Shown here piece after piece: positions 13,938 to 15,013 of a stretch of 15,013 nucleotides of DNA. Position numbers and translations under genes: made by a program. Below the pieces are notes generated by a model. That model did not search any database, was not told the DNA's origin, and was given only the letters and a program-made list of their open reading frames with translations. The DNA lies in assembly GCA_002408385.1 (NCBI GenBank), contig DHSB01000210.1, forward strand, positions 11,177-26,189, written 5' to 3'. This DNA is from Myxococcales bacterium UBA5297. GTDB lineage: Bacteria > Myxococcota > Myxococcia > Myxococcales > UBA5297. Numbering within the stretch: position 1 is the first letter of the stretch; every line of letters starts with the position of its first letter.

Positions 13938-14286
13938 CGACATCCCTCCGCCGGGAAACGTGGGTGCCGACCGACGATGCGCCAAGCATTCGAGAAGGAG
14001 AGGTGCCCGTCACAACGCTCTCGCCCCTGCCCGCGCGGCGCGTGCGGTGAGGTTTGAGCTCGCTCGTACGAACGGAGGCCGGACGCGCGAGACCTCGGCC
14101 CTTTGTGGCGCCCCTCGCCCGGCGCTCCCGACCCCCCTGCCGGCAGCGCCGCCGGGCTGCGACTGTGCCCACTGCATCGAGCGCCAGCAGGGACCGGCAC
14201 CGGGCGGGGCCGCCGTCCGGCCGCCGTCGAGCCCCAAAGCCCGTTCTGCGGCCTGTGCTAGCGTGAGGATCGCAAAGGAGACAAAC
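13938..14286. other. Divergent intergenic region
   Basis: This lies between the copper protein gene (-) and the broken membrane-protein gene (+). Translations in all frames are low-complexity Arg/Pro/Ala, so no gene is called. Apart from an extended -10 near 14255 and a CTGCCGGCAG palindrome at 14137-14146, I see nothing specific, and no copper-regulator operator that I recognise. Confidence 0.45.
14255..14264 (+). promoter_or_regulatory. Extended -10 promoter candidate
   Basis: TGTGCTAGCGT (14254-14264) contains TGnTAnnnT, the extended -10 form. Transcription would start near 14271, just before the AAAGGAG ribosome site at 14274-14280. No -35 is seen, which extended -10 promoters tolerate. 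Its fit with the following ribosome site supports a once-functional gene start. Confidence 0.4.
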
Positions 14287-14497
14287 ATTCAACTTCCCCA
14301 CGCCTCAACCCCTGCCGCCACGCAGAAGAAGACCAACGGCTGCCTTACGCCCTCGGCATCGTCGGCTGGGTCTTCCTTCTCGGACTGCTCGCCATCGGCA
14401 TCCTCCTCTGGCGGGTCGCGGGGAGCGAACAGGGGCAAAAGGCAATGAAGCCCATCGGCGGCTCGGTCTCGATAATCAAGAAGGCCACGACCGCGCC

Positions 14498-14696
14498 CCA
14501 GAGTTCATTCCGCGCAATGAGCGGGAACCCGCAAGTGCTCGAATTCACTGGCGAGGCGTCAGGGGGCTTCGTCCGAATCAGATTTGGGAGGCGAATCCGC
14601 GAATCCCTCGACTCCGCGGCTCCCTTCGGTCGCCTCTACGCTCGGGATGCCCGGGTTCGGCCCAAGTTGTTTGGACAGGGCCGGAATGAACTCTGG
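14498..14696. mobile_element. 199-bp MITE-like insertion
   Basis: The ends are perfect 15-bp inverted repeats: CCAGAGTTCATTCCG (14498-14512) and CGGAATGAACTCTGG (14682-14696). CGCC occurs immediately outside each end (14494-14497 and 14697-14700), consistent with a 4-bp target duplication. Inside are a GCGGG-aa-CCCGC palindrome (14521-14532) and CCCTCGACTCCGC...TACGCTCGGG, motifs also present in the gap at 1427-1464. It has no coding capacity, so movement would need a transposase elsewhere in the genome. It interrupts codons of the surrounding gene. Confidence 0.72.
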
Positions 14697-14739
14697 CGCC
14701 CGGCGCGGCCGAGCTTAGAAAGCTAGTTTCGAGGAGGCG

Positions 14740-15013
14740 ATGGTCCTCGACCTCAAGGAGCTCCAGGGGCTGATGGATCAAGCCAGGATAGTGCCCAGCG
14801 AGCCGCTCCCCGAGTTGCTGACGGTCACCTGCTCCATCGGCAGCTTCTCCGACTCGAAGCCGACGTGCGCGGAGGTCTCGCGCACCTACCCCGAGGCCGC
14901 CGGTCCGCGGGAGATGTTCCTCGTCATGGTCCAGCGCCCGAACCGCGACGACCCGGAGTGCACCGCGCTCTTCGACGCCTCGGGCAAGGAGCTCGTGTCC
15001 CTGCGGTGGGCGT
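14740..15013 (+). CDS. Surviving 3' reading frame of the broken membrane-protein gene (partial)
   Basis: From ATG 14740 the frame is open to the window end (91 codons), starting MVLDLKELQGLMDQARIV, with strong GC-rich third positions. GAGGAG stands just upstream and could serve as a ribosome site, but those same bases read E-E-A in frame with it. That fits an internal part of the older protein better than a true start. The segment LLTVTCSIGSF...PTCAEVSRTY...PECTALFDASGKELVSL has three cysteines and an alpha/beta look. It may still be translated as a soluble fragment, or be only a remnant. No function is recognised. Confidence 0.5.
   Translation, partial: MVLDLKELQGLMDQARIVPSEPLPELLTVTCSIGSFSDSKPTCAEVSRTYPEAAGPREMFLVMVQRPNRDDPECTALFDASGKELVSLRWA

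Larger units (their letters stand above)
14287..15013 (+). pseudogene. Broken gene for a single-pass membrane-anchored protein (3' end outside window)
   Basis: AAAGGAG (14274-14280) leads, after six bases, to ATT where a start codon is expected, then QLPHASTPAATQKKTNGCL. The frame must then shift by one base near 14344 to enter the membrane helix YALGIVGWVFLLGLLAIGILLW and ...SVSIIKKATTAP. A 199-bp insertion follows (14498-14696). If it is removed with one target copy, the frame continues GAAELRKL, then needs one more base near 14726 to reach EEAMVLDLKEL and the remaining open frame. The lesions are therefore a lost or unusual start, two single-base deletions and an insertion. The layout (polar N terminus, NGC, one helix, small soluble domain with conserved Cys) resembles uncharacterised Myxococcota proteins as I remember them; the function is unknown. 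Confidence 0.6.

Noticed and set aside
13876..14301. Minus-strand frame of 141 codons upstream of the copper gene
   Set aside because: Low-complexity translation overlapping the copper gene start in another frame; no support.
1..15013. CRISPR arrays, tRNA or rRNA genes
   Set aside because: No regularly spaced direct repeats, and no tRNA-like or rRNA-like sequence that I can recognise in the window.

Overview
The window is high-GC bacterial DNA with GC-rich third codon positions. It probably comes from Myxococcota or a close relative. The clues are a lipoprotein with a DPGTD-type linker, NCGxCGxxC cysteine motifs in a very large PilY1, and a minor-pilin/PilY1 cluster of the kind myxobacteria carry. 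This placement is inference from style; there is no rRNA or other marker gene here.

Layout. (1) 1-1221: the 3' end of a tRNA-dihydrouridine synthase gene (+) converges on a MYG1-like DHH-superfamily nuclease gene (-). (2) 1222-1899: a gap with a perfect 15-bp palindrome and other inverted repeats. (3) 1900-3015: a secreted lipoprotein esterase of the PHB-depolymerase/feruloyl-esterase type (+). (4) 3016-3681: a repeat- and hairpin-rich gap. (5) 3682-12680: a five-gene minus-strand operon, fimT/gspH-pilV-pilW-pilX-pilY1, encoding the priming and tip complex of a type IV pilus. Gaps between its genes are 3-24 bp. (6) 12681-13508: the operon's upstream region, then a 155-bp inverted-repeat element that looks like an IS21-type relic. 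(7) 13509-13937: a cytosolic Csp-type copper-storage protein (-). (8) 14287-15013: a membrane-anchored protein gene with several lesions, broken by a 199-bp MITE-like insertion.

How the genes work together. Three minor pilins with Glu5, plus PilX, would form the priming complex. PilY1 would cap the fibre as a calcium-dependent adhesin. PilY1 here reaches about 1948 aa if one frame error is corrected. In order it has a signal peptide, a cysteine-rich region, a putative Ca-dependent carbohydrate-binding module, a von Willebrand A domain and the PilY1 beta-propeller. Calcium-loop motifs occur in PilY1, PilW and PilV.

Best finding. The pilY1 signal-peptide codons contain a run of eight G (9469-9476 as C on +) that puts the start codon out of frame with the rest of the gene. 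Seven G would restore one continuous frame with an ideal signal peptide. Neisseria pilC, the pilY1 homologue, is switched on and off by a poly-G tract at this same place, so this may be convergent phase variation of a pilus-tip adhesin. A sequencing error is the main alternative. Second is the MITE-like insertion with 15-bp perfect terminal repeats and a candidate CGCC target duplication: removing it in silico restores a sensible protein.
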